From Terfezia claveryi (Eukaryota > Ascomycota > Pezizomycetes > Pezizales > Pezizaceae), in assembly GCA_015179025.1 (NCBI GenBank), contig WHUX01000031.1, positions 62,001-126,000 on the forward strand: DNA of 64,000 nt. The letters run 5' to 3'. This document shows, piece after piece, positions 45,897 through 56,800 of the stretch. A program made the translations under genes and the position numbers. Every line of letters begins with the position of its first letter. The stretch's first letter is position 1. The notes under the pieces were generated by a model. The model made no database searches. It worked only from the letters and a program-made list of their open reading frames with translations, and was not told where the DNA came from.

Positions 45897-46239
45897 AGCT
45901 CGAGTTAGATGGCGGTATGTACGTACCTAGGTATTTATTGGGCTTGTTATCTTGTGATGACTTACATCTAACTATTAAGCTTTAATTTGAACTTTTGCCA
46001 GCGGGGTTTTTTTTTTGGGGGGGGAGCTTAGTCATAGAAGTCCGGGGAAAAAAGGTCACTCGGGAGGAAAAGTTAGAATGCCTATGTAGGTACAACAACA
46101 ACAACAAACAAACAACAACCACCGAAAAGTTTTGAAAGAGAAGAATTATTATATATGTGTAGGTTATATTTTCAAGGTTATAAAAGGTATGCTTTTTTTT
46201 TAACAAAATACCAAAGATTATACAAGAGAGAAAAGTATG

Positions 46240-47000
46240 TACAGATGAACCTCATTACAGGCATACCTAATACAAGCATATCAAGTGTTCCCCCATAGTA
46301 AATAAGCATTATTTCATTACAAGAATATTTTTAATTTTTTTTAGCTTAGTCACCATACATATGCTTGTAATAAGAGATGCGCGTTACTCAATTAGGTATG
46401 TTGTTACTTAATTAGGTATGCTTATCGATAACAAATAAGCCCGCACAACAGAGCACGCACGCACAACTCCATAGATTACAAGTCGCACACGCAAGCGAGG
46501 ACTTACAGATCACCGAGTGTATCTCTAAACCTGAAGTCTCACATGGCGACATATCAAACGCTGGTTTGAATCACACCTCCTCCGTCTACACCTTGTGCAG
46601 CCCTAGCCCACTTCTCACTTCAAGCTGAACCTACAGGCAATATTACTGAGCTACAACATGCCTCCACCATGAGAAAGGCGCATTGAGCTTCTGGAACTTC
46701 AACACAGGCGTCAACACAGGCGTCACCTTGCTCAGCGCAGGATCACTGATTTCCTGGGTCATTCCGCATCCGGAACCTCCTCCTCTTCCAGATCTCTCCT
46801 ATTATTTCTATGTATCTAGTACCCATAGTCTTATTCCGCATGCATGTTTTCTAGTACCCATAGTCTTTTTCCGTACCTCTTCTTAAGCCCGCGCTACCTT
46901 CTTTCCATATGTAATTATTTTCCCTTAATATAAGAATATATTCGTTACAAGCATACCCCACCTGGCCCCGGCGATATGCTTGTAATGAGGTTCATCTGTA
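46240..47000. mobile_element. 757-bp non-autonomous pogo/Fot1-type DNA transposon
   Basis: TA at 46240-46241 and 46999-47000 flank an element whose ends pair over 26 bp with two mismatches (CAGATGAACCTCATTACA...). The CAG..GAACCTC terminus with a TA target is the pattern of pogo/Fot1-like elements. Sub-terminal copies of TTACAAGCATA occur in both orientations, probable transposase binding sites. The interior has no intact transposase; a near-tandem block beginning TCTAGTACCCATAGTCTT repeats about 36 bp apart near 46,815-46,870. Confidence 0.85.
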
Positions 47001-47086
47001 AAGAGATAAATGAGAACGTATTAATAATTTCCATGTCTGCACGTTCATTTGTATAGAGTACTCCCCTCCCCTCCCCCTCTCTCTCC

Positions 47087-47112
47087 ATATATACAGTATA
47101 TACTGTATATAT
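47087..47112. repeat. 26-bp perfect palindrome
   Basis: Centred near 47099/47100 on CAGTATATACTG with extended AT arms. It can form a cruciform; no gene is next to it. Confidence 0.8.
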
Positions 47113-48373
47113 TTGTATACATGTAGGTAAATAAGTTACTAAGTACACACAAGTGTATGCTTAAGCAAAGCTGGTTGAATTTATGTCTTTAAAAAGTCTG
47201 TTGTTTTTGTACCATACTTTTTTTTGTTTTCTCTGCCAGAATTCAAGCCCGGCTTTAGTTTTGACATCCTCTCTGTAGTTTGAATCCAAATCTGCCTCGT
47301 TCGCCACAACCTGTTGTTCGTCCGAGCTCCAGCGTCCACAGGCTCTCAGAGTTGGGAGCCTTGCTCTAGCCGCAGTTACCTCTCTTGTAGATATGAGCTT
47401 AGAATTTGAATCAGACGTAGGCTCAAGATTGGAGTCGACGGGAATTAGCCTCCCTAGCCAAGTCCTCCTTGGCTTGGGAGCAGGGTGGAAATCGACCGTA
47501 AACAAGGATACTTACAGCTTCTCGCCAGTCTTTTCTGGTGCATAATCGCACTGTGAAATCGCAACAGCGGGACTAGTACTCTGGAGCCTTCTATAAGAAT
47601 GCAACTTTGGAGCCAACCCACAATCGTGGCACAATCCACCTTCTGTATATCCCAACTTAAGCGATCCTGCCATCAACTGCTCTAGGGAGGGTAATGTCCT
47701 ACGAGGAGAGGTGGAAGTCCTCTGCCATCTTTTCTTCCTCCCTACTACCTAGCACTTATCAACTCCGCCCAAGTGATAGGCACAACCTTTTGCTCTCTCT
47801 ATTTCAACTATTCCACTTCCCGTTCTCGCCAGTCTTTCAAACAAACAAACCAACGCAAGCCTTTAACGTCGATTGCCTCGACTTCAATTGATCTCAGCGC
47901 AAGAACCTCTTGTTCATAAATGGGCTCCTTGGAGGTGCCCTCTGGCTACTGATGCGCTAAAATAGAGGCTAGTCTTGTAAAGTAGTGGATAGTTACTTAT
48001 GTCATCGAGGTATAAGGTGGGTGTTCTGGTGGGCTGGTCTTCTCACTTCCTCAGACACCACTCTCGTACACACAGAGCATAGATAATCGATAGAATAACG
48101 CATATACTCTTTCAGACTTCCTCACGAGAGAGTGGGTTGAGCTTCGTTCTGAGTGTTACGTCTTCTTTTGTTGTATCACTACCCACGACTGAAGTGCTTT
48201 GCCAACGCCAGGTGTTAGAATATCGCACATGTCATTCCGCCATGCCTAGCTATAACCTTAAGACCCACATGATGTATGCCCGGCTTTATCCGGCTCAACA
48301 AATATATCCTCCATATGATATTCCATATGAACTCATATGTATGTCTCTAGATGTCACCTATTCTTATATTTGA

Positions 48374-48445
48374 TAATTAGCTGTTCTATAGAGCGCACAG
48401 AGAAGGGACGAAGCAATAGATAGCTTTGTATAGAACAGCTAATTA
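48374..48445. repeat. 72-bp element with 17-bp perfect inverted repeats
   Basis: Arms 48374-48390 and 48429-48445 (TAATTAGCTGTTCTATA and its complement) enclose 38 bp. With an outer TA as possible duplication it could be a minimal MITE; as RNA it would form a 17-bp stem. Confidence 0.8.
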
Positions 48446-49650
48446 CCAGGAAATTCTGCAAGACCCTCGTGTTCGCCTCCAAACCGCTACCTGGGCCGCC
48501 ATCTTGCTCTCGGAATGGCACCAGGCGATAAAGGAGATGGAGGGGAGCGGTCAACTTGTGCACGCATAAGCTTTTCCTCCCTATAATCATGGTCCTGGTC
48601 ATCCTTTGATATTCAACAGGGTATGCCTAGAGGGTTAACCCGGTTAAGATAATGGGGAGCACTGAATGTACCCCTGATGACGGACTCACTGCGGATTCCG
48701 AGCTGGATTTCGTAAAGGAGGAGAGGGGTCGTCTCGTAAACGGTAAATATTGTGGTGCCTGCCAGCCGGTACAGTAGTTGCTTAAGGTGAGGTGGGGTGA
48801 GCGTGGTCGAGAGGGTTGAAGAGGGTGATGTTATCAGGGTGGGTATACTATACGGTGTACTCCGCCATCCGTCCTCCAACATCAATGCAGTCCACTGCAC
48901 CTGTGAGCTGTGATGGTGGCTGTGTCTTCTGTTCTGTGAATTTTTCTGGTAGTTCTGGCATAGGGGCATGCCATACCATTGCAATGACCTTCCAGCTCTC
49001 TTTTCTGCGTTTCCCCTACAGCCCTCGACATTCGAATTCAACTCCACAGTGAACTTTAACCTATGCCCACAGTTGTTATCTCTCATTAGGCGGGAGCACG
49101 AATGATGAGAGGGCGACCTCTTTGCATAGCATAGTAGCTCTAGTGGTAGGATAGTCCCTTTCTTTCTCTCTCTCCGCATCCATTGTGTTTCTTCCGCGAC
49201 ATTCTCAGAAAGCCATGCTGCAGAACTGTAGTGATTCTGCTTACACGGCCCGTTCTCGACGGCCCCTTACTTCTCTGTCCCAAGGGATTTCAGCGTTACT
49301 AGTTCTAGTGACTTTGAATCAAGGTATCTACTTACAACCTTCTCTCTTCTGCCAATTAGAGGACGAGCTGAACATTATGTAGCGAGGAGGGGATGGTAGA
49401 AGCGAGTATAATTAGCATATGATCGCTATAGCTTTAAATCCTCGTTTGCTTTTGCGAGTTCAGTCAAAAGATCAAAAGTTAGAAGGTGAACTTACGTCAC
49501 GTGATTGAAACTAATATACAAACAGATACCATATCAGGAAATGAGTGCTAGCGTCGGAAAGTTCGATTTGGAACCGTGCAAATTTGTTTGATCTGCCAAA
49601 ACGGCCTTAGCTTCGAACCCGACCTGTAAGATAACATGAATGTTTGTACC

Positions 49651-49665
49651 TAGTCTGGTTGGCAC
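49651..49665 (+). repeat. Dispersed motif TAGTCTGGTTGGCAC (one of several)
   Basis: The same 15-mer occurs at 5821-5835 (minus) and 7626-7640, a 13-base version at 5905-5917 (minus), and the 10-base core TAGTCTGGTT at 32869, 61535 and 62638. Here it is flanked by GTTTGTACC and GTTCGTACC, a 9-bp direct repeat with one mismatch. Confidence 0.75.
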
Positions 49666-49867
49666 GTTCGTACCCATAAGAATGTAAACAAGTACAAGTG
49701 TATGTCTACCAAATCTCATTAGTATTACCAAGTAAGTACTTTTTAACATCTGATACCCAAAACCCCATGTCTAAAAATTGTCCACGATATAAGGTACAAC
49801 AATTACAAGAAAAAAAAAAAAACACAACTTTAAAAATACAATCCCATTGTCCTCAGGTATTCTACTA

Positions 49868-49908
49868 CCCCACCCCCACCCCCACCCCCACCCCCACCCC
49901 CACCCCCC
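49868..49908. repeat. (CCCCCA)n microsatellite in the 3' UTR of the membrane-protein gene
   Basis: As at 49872, 49878, 49884, 49890, 49896 and 49902 give an exact 6-bp period. On the transcribed minus strand it is (TGGGGG)n, about 26 bp past the stop codon, and could form a G-quadruplex in the mRNA. Confidence 0.9.
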
Positions 49909-49933
49909 TCCCCCCTCTCCTCCTCCCTGTTTC

Positions 49934-52128
49934 CTATGCAAACCTCACCCTCACAATCCCCACCAACATATTCTGCAACACGTGCACCCCCCCGATGATC
50001 CCAACCCCGACCAGCTCAGGAAACCTCACCAACTCCCTCCCCGCATCCCTCTCCACATCCACCTCCCACACCCACTTCACCAATCCCCTCACCACCCACC
50101 CCGCCAAAACCTCGCTCACCCACGTCACCAGACTCATCCAAAACGTCAACTCAAACGTATACATCTTCTCCCCCCCATTCTCCCCGCTTGCCCCAATACC
50201 ATCCCCATCTCCATACCCAGGCCACCACCCCCCCGTCCCACTCTCAAACGCAAAATACGGGTATACCACTCTATTCCCCCCATAATGCAACACAACCACC
50301 CATCCCACCCAAGCACACATACTAACATTCTCCGCAATCCCCCTAATGAACAACCCCCTCCCCACATACTTTCTATATTCCCCCACCCCTCCCTCTCTCG
50401 CTCCACCAAAGTAGCTAACAATTCTATACCACCACCCGCTCATCGTAACTAGGTACCATACCACTCCCCCACCCACACTCACCCCCTGCAACACCAAAAA
50501 CTGCCCCGGATTCCGCAAGCGCGCATACAGCGCCCGCACGAACGTCTGGTATGTAAGCGCGAAGAAGAGTTTATACGCGTACTCGAGCGTGGTGGAGATG
50601 ATGTGCGTGGAGAGGATATATGAGGTGACAAAATCAAGAGTGTGGATTGTGAGGATCCAGGTGTAGACGTAGAGGATGTTCGATAAGTTATTGTGTGGGA
50701 GAGTGCGGAGGTATAGCTCGCTATAGGCTTCTCCGAGGAGATATGCTATGAGGGAGATCAGGAGGAGAAGAAGGAACCAGATGAAGCGGAGGTAGGATGA
50801 AGGGAGGAAATCGAAGAAACTATTCTGTAATGACTGGTGGTGGGGCTGAGCTTGTAAATAGTGAAGTTGGTGAGGTTTGATAATTGCTGATGTGTAGACA
50901 CCATGATTCTCCAATTTCCCGCCCCCGCGTGGGAACCTTGTAGACTGCCCCCTCTGCGACGGGGTATCGTGAATCGAGATCGGATTAACCCCCGCCAACT
51001 CTGGCGCAAACAACGCCTGAGCCTCACACGGCACCCACCGTCTCCCCACCCTCCCATTCCTCCGCTCAATAACCATCACCCCTACAGCGACTAGTAGGGG
51101 CCAAGTCATAGTACTAAACATCAACAAGATCCATGTCAGGTTGTAGCTCGTTAAGTCCACAAGCTCTGGGTTAAGGTATAACGGGACTGCAATAATCAGG
51201 GATAAAATCCAGCAGGAGCTGTATGAGACTGGAAAGCCGAGCCGTGAGGGCCACCAGTTAAGGGAATAGAGGTTGAAGAGCTTGGTGATCCAGAGGAGAG
51301 AGATGAGGTTGTAAGTGCCGTAGTAGACGAGGAGGAAGAACCAGAAGTTTAAACGGACGAGGGCGTGGCCATGGCCGGGCATAGGGGAGGGACCGGCGGT
51401 GGTGGGGATAGTGCCGGAATCGTTTGGGAAGGACTGGGAGGTGAAGGTGGTGATGAAATTGCGCCGGAGGATGGAAAGGAGGAGGGTGAAGTTTTTGAAA
51501 TCTGTTGAGGGGGTATGTAATATTCTCGATGTTATTATTGGTGGGGGCGTTTTTGGCTCATCCAAAGGATATGTTGGGAATGGTATTGCGCACCAAATGA
51601 TGCTCTATCTCCCCGTGGCATGGTTAGCTATATTATACCACGGTGCCAGACTCCTCGGGAAATAAACAAACTCACCACAACCGCTGGCAAAACGATCAAC
51701 ACCCCCACCTTCCTCCACCAACTCCCCACAATAACCCTCACATCCCTCCTCCTCGGGCTCAATACCCACCTATCCCACCACCACCTCTCATCATCCCCCT
51801 CCACGCCCTCATCCTCAAAAGACCCCTCCCCAAACTCATCCTCCCATACATCGGGATCGGCCCCACCCAAGCCTACTCTCGGACCAGTTGCAGTCCCGAT
51901 CCTCCCGCCTCCCCGTGTTACCGCTAATGCCCCATATGGCCCCCTCCGGTCGCCAAATCTCCCCAAAACCGTTCCGCCGTTCCGGGGGTATTTAGGATTT
52001 TTTTGATTGGGATTGGGATTGTGGTGGCCATAGTCTGCTGGAAAGCTGCGGAAACGGCCGTACCGAGGATCTGGAGGAGGAGGTGTACGGGATTCTATGC
52101 CTCGCTCAAAGTCGAAGAAGACGGGCAT
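49934..52128 (-). CDS. Multi-pass membrane protein, fungal, family unknown
   Basis: Exon 1 is 52128-51676 and exon 2 is 51604-49934, with a 71-nt intron (GTGAGT donor, GATAG acceptor), giving 707 residues. The ATG at 52128 (MPVFFDFERGIE) was chosen because upstream codons look non-coding. Residues 1-130 are polar, Pro/Gly/Arg-rich and probably cytosolic. The first membrane segment, KVGVLIVLPAVVSIIWCAIPFP, spans the splice junction, which supports the intron. About 7-9 further hydrophobic segments follow, including FWFFLLVYYGTYNLISLLWI, FIWFLLLLLISLIAYLLGEA and an aromatic-rich C-terminal set. No catalytic motif is evident. Location (plasma or endomembrane) and role are unknown. Confidence 0.8.
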
Positions 52129-53081
52129 TAGATGAAGACGAGGGGCATGCGGCAGTGAGGGGGAAGAGCTCAGCGGATCTATTGTTGACGAGCTGGTTTG
52201 AAGTCGATCGTCCGTACCTATTGAATAGGGAAAGAGAAGCAGGAAAAAGGAAAGTGAAGTAGAGCTCACGAATGTAAGCTGCGAGAGTTACTGTACATAT
52301 GGAGGGTATACTGGATCGGATCACCTCGCTCAGGTGACAACTGAAAACTGAAAACTGAAACAAAAAAGTGGTAAATACAAGCAAAATCCAGCCAACGCTA
52401 AAGCACTTTTGTAACATCAGGGCAAAATATGTCCTCATGAGCTGGGGTGGAGGCATCGCTAAACATAATCAGCGTGATAGCGTTCTCCTCCTGCTCTCCT
52501 CCCCTTCCTCCTCCTCCTCCTCATCATCATCAGGTGCAAAACTTCGGCGTGTGCGCATACCACATCAGACGAAGATCGTCAGATCGAGCATCGTCAGAAG
52601 CAGTTGCCCCTGTCGATGCCGAAGGCTTGCTCAAAGGGAGGGGGATTACTGGCTGTGCTGCGTGTGATTGGGATGGAAGGAAGCAGATAACCCCTGTTGG
52701 CAGCGTCATCGGCGAGGGGCTCGCTTCGGCAGGGCAGGACCCTAACGTGAAATACATTATGGGTGCAGTACAGTACAGCACACGCGAGTCTGGTTATAAA
52801 TGAAATGCTGTGGGTTATCCGAGTTCGAAAGTGTTGCAGTGGCTGTTCTGTTTGCCTCCAGCGTTAAACCGGGGAGGCGGATTCCAAAAGACCAGATGGC
52901 GATAAGATAAGATGGCCGTACCGTCGGACGCATCATAACCTGTTCTGCTGCATCCGTAATTTATACTCCCCACTCAGCTACAGCGAACGCTGCACGACCT
53001 GGCAAAATCCTTCGAAAGCAAACAACAAAAAAGGACCTGCTACAATACTTGCCTGCTTAGTATCACGACGAATAATACGCC
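52129..53081. promoter_or_regulatory. Divergent intergenic region between the two membrane-protein genes
   Basis: 953 bp between divergent start codons. It contains a (TCC)n tract at 52,490-52,530. Frames at 52368-52803 lack support. Both promoters are presumably here. Confidence 0.4.
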
Positions 53082-53805
53082 ATGCCCTCCGTGCTCTCCC
53101 GCGAATCTACCATCGCCGCCGCCCAAACCATCGCCCTCGCTGGCTCCGGCGTCCTAACCGGTACCTCCTCCACTCTACTCCTCTCTACTCCACTCATACC
53201 GCTAGCCCATCTTGGCTAACTACTATCATTTCCCCATCACCTCCCGCAGGCGGCATCCTCTCTCTCTCCTTCTTTACGACCCCCACCCTCCTCCTAGCGC
53301 CCTCCCCCTGGCCCAAAAACAATGGTCCAACCTGTACAACCTCGGCAAAAAAACCATGCCTTTCCTCTCCGTGCTGACCTCCTTCTCCTACCTCGTCCTC
53401 TCCCGCCTGTACACCTCCCCGCTAAACGCCATCGTCCCTCTCACCCACCGTAAACCCTTCCTCTACATCCTCTCCTCCGGACTCACACTCTCCATGATTC
53501 CATACACCATGATCTTCATGCGGAGCACGATCGCCGGCTTGGAGAAGGCGGGGCAGTTATTGAAGCTGGGTGGGGTTGCGAGGGGAGAGAAGGGTGTGGA
53601 GAGGGAGGAACAGATTGAGAATATGAAGAAGGTGGAAGGGAAGAATACGAAGCAGTTGATTGATGAGTGGGGGGTGCTCAATTTGGGGAGGGCGGCGTTG
53701 ACGGGGTTGGGGTTTGTGTTGGGGATTTGGGGCAGTATAATTCCGCCAGTTACGGAGGTGATGGAAGTCGTGGTGGGGGCGGTGCCAGTGCGGATGGTGG
53801 TGTAA
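53082..53805 (+). CDS. DUF1772 (anthrone-oxygenase-like) membrane protein, frame-broken
   Basis: Exon 1 is 53082-53160 (MPSVLSRESTIAAAQTIALA...), intron 53161-53249 (GTACCT...GCAG), exon 2 is 53250-53805. Exon 2 starts in one frame (GGILSLSFFTTPTLLLAP) and continues in another (WSNLYNLGKKTMPFLSVLTS...PYTMIFMRSTIAGLEKAG... LGFVLGIWGS). One extra C in the C5 run 53304-53308 joins them, giving 211 residues. Four hydrophobic helices with a Trp-x6-Gly-x3-Met-Pro core and a late LGFVLG helix are the DUF1772 layout. Members include anthrone oxygenases of polyketide clusters and many of unknown role. No polyketide synthase is nearby, so a general function is more likely. Confidence 0.75.
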
Positions 53806-56800
53806 GAGGCGTGGGGGGTTGTAGGAGGCTGAATTGGAAAAGGAAATTGAAAAGGAATTCACCAGGAGTGATGAAGATTATTGCGCCCTCTTCCTTTTTG
53901 AAAAAAATTCTTGGGCAACAAAAGTAGGTCTGTTTCTTTGATATATATAATAAAAATAAAAATAAAAAACAAAAAAAACATCCTTGGAGGAGGTGGGGGA
54001 GATGAAAAAGACTAATGTGTACCTAGCACTAATTTTGCATTTTATGCTCTATATACAAAGTCTTCTTAATAATAAACAATAATAATAGGGATGATTATAG
54101 CTTCCTACTATGTAACTTGTAACAAGCACCGTTTCAAGTTCGAATCCTCCTTCTCCACCCCCCTCCCCAAAACGCACGTTCGGGGTTACCCTCAATGGCG
54201 CTATATATATGTTATACTAAAGTAAACCTTTCTCCTCCCTCCTCACTCACTCACTCAATCACTCACTCACTCACTTACTCACTCACTCACTCACTCCCTC
54301 CTTAGGAAAATTTCTCTATTGTCCATTCACCTATTTCTAAAACAAACCATTCCCCTGAAAAAAAAAAAAAAAAAAAGAGGTTGTAATATCCTTCTGTAAA
54401 TTTTTTTTTTTCTTTCTCACAGCCTATATGTACACTCACACCCAAAATCGTGGTAATAAGCCTTCGGGAAATATATGATACATCAGTGTAGCGTTGGCAT
54501 TCGAATCATAGGTTTTGTAGCATATGTATAAGTCTGTCTAGCTGGCTATAAAGTTACTTAAACTCACGAAAAGCTAGAGAGAGAGAGAGAGGGATTGACC
54601 TTCCCTCCCTACCACCCTGAATTCATAACCATAAATTGAGCAGATATCACTTCATAGTAAATATTTCATAACCGAGTTTAGGTGTGAGCAGCAGGTTTGA
54701 TTAAGATACATACATTAGAAAGTCGAAGGAATAAAAAGATCAGTGATGTGCATGCACAACCTAGAGCTATTTGAATAGTATGTGTGTGTGTGTAAAAGTA
54801 TGTTGGAAGGATGCAAATTGAAAATTCCAAAATCAGTAAAACAGGGCATAGCTTTTATATGGCATCCTTTGATACCCGGAATAATCTCTCCCTCACCCGG
54901 GAAAACACGATAACCTCACAAATTCTACACATGGGAGAGGAGGGAGGGGGAGAGGGGAACATATCTAAAGCCACCATTCCTGGGGAAAAAAAAAAAAAAA
55001 GTTAATAAACTATATACAAGGCATGGGGGATTCAAAAGGTTGCCTGGTGACCTCCATCATACAAATATTTGTATATGACTGCCGCGGGCGCGGGGGTGGG
55101 GGTTGGAGGAAATGGAACATAGCATCCACGGTTTATGACCAGCAGCATATAACAAGCCTGATCACCTAAAGATAATGGGGGTATAAATACCCCAATTCCA
55201 ATCTAATTACTAAATATCTGTATTCCGGGTGATTTTTGATTTCGAGATTGGCGATCTTTTTTAGTATGAAAGTGCTAGTCGGGGTGGGAAAAGATCTAAT
55301 GAGCACTAACTATACACAACAAACCTATGTCCATGATGTTTGCTAGTTTTTTTAATAATCCTTTAGTTGATAGGGGTATACGAAATCTGAAGTAGACGTA
55401 CGATATGCAGGTAATATAAGGTATGCTGATATAAACATCAAGGTCAAACCCAGACTTGGAAGAAGGGGAGGGGGGGTGGGGTTGGAAGGGTATTTTACCT
55501 CTGTTAGCCGGGTTATTATTGAAAGCATATGGTATTTCTCGACTCATTCTATTAATATAGGCTATTGAGATGAGATACATTTGTATGAACAAGACCAAGA
55601 TCGTAAAAAGATGAGGTTGAGGCGGGTCGATTGTAATAAGCTGGGGGGAGATAGTCCCGGAAATGAACATTGTTGGTACATGTACATCATGAGGAATGAA
55701 AGAAGTTAGCTACCAAGGATACGCGGGTAAAACAATTGTATTATGTATATATACTGAAAGAACTCGTAGGCATAATTCCTCCTTACCACCTTCCTTCCTG
55801 ATTGGGCTGCTGGAGTTAATCACGTGACTTGGACAAAAACCCCATAAGGTCTCTAGACATGTTCTATGCTTACTTTTGGTATTAGTCATATTGTAAGTAG
55901 GATCAGGGCCTTATGGAGGTACTAACATAAGTGGGACATATGGACGTAGTGAGTTTTATGAACGGTACACACGGGGGGGACAAGTATTATTGTGTCATAT
56001 TAACATGTAGCAATGAAGTTTTCGGTGCTTTGGCATTTTGCAAGACATTTTCATGCATCCCCTCTCAGAAAGAAAGAATTGAAGGGATTACCACCAAAGT
56101 TCAATCCTTACATTCCTAATAGAACAATGGGATAATTGGGACGAAGAACAAATAGTAAAGAAGTAAAGAAATGCTATTAAACTCACGCCAGATGAATTGC
56201 ATACATAGAAACAATTCATCATTGTGATAAATGTCTTGTGAGTCAGTCTAGGTCTTGGACACGGCATTTGTGTCCTTGCCAGCTTTGCTCATTGACAGAG
56301 GGATTCTTAAAAGCTGAGACGTGTCTTCTTCAGGATTGGTACGGGCATAGTACAGGTGCAGTTTCTAGGAGCGCTTGATTGGATATCTCGTCGCTGTGAA
56401 GACAATGCTTGCTTGTGCAATCCAGCACAGTGAAGAGGAAAATGCTACGATGGAAAGCAAAAAGTAATACTTGGGGGAAGACCGTGAAATGTATGAATAT
56501 CTTGGCCGGGGAAAAAAAATCGTCGAATGTCCTTACTAGAGGGGGTATGCTCGGTGGTACGTGGGGTCGTAGACCAAAAAGAATAAGTCAAAACCCAATG
56601 TCCACATTCCTTGTGTTCGTGGGAGATCGGCTATTGTCACACAATCTGATCAAATTTTCGGCTGAAGGCTCGTATGTCCGTCCAATTCAAATCTCCACCG
56701 TTTCTCAGCCCATTCTTTTATCCAATATGCCACCCCACGTCCATTCTTCATCAAATGAGACGACAGGTAGTCATCAGTGGAGTAAAAGCAGGGTAATGAA

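Larger units (their letters stand above)
47113..49867. other. Intergenic DNA, no supported gene
   Basis: Frames at 47161-47505 and 48613-49179 (minus) are open but domain-free. The latter (188 codons) has a poor start and no splice sites. It holds the 72-bp hairpin at 48374 and the TAGTCTGGTTGGCAC copy at 49651. Confidence 0.4.

Noticed and set aside
54128..54158. GTTCGAATCC box resembling a tRNA T-loop (plus strand)
   Set aside because: The flanking bases do not form a T-stem or acceptor stem with any upstream segment; no cloverleaf.
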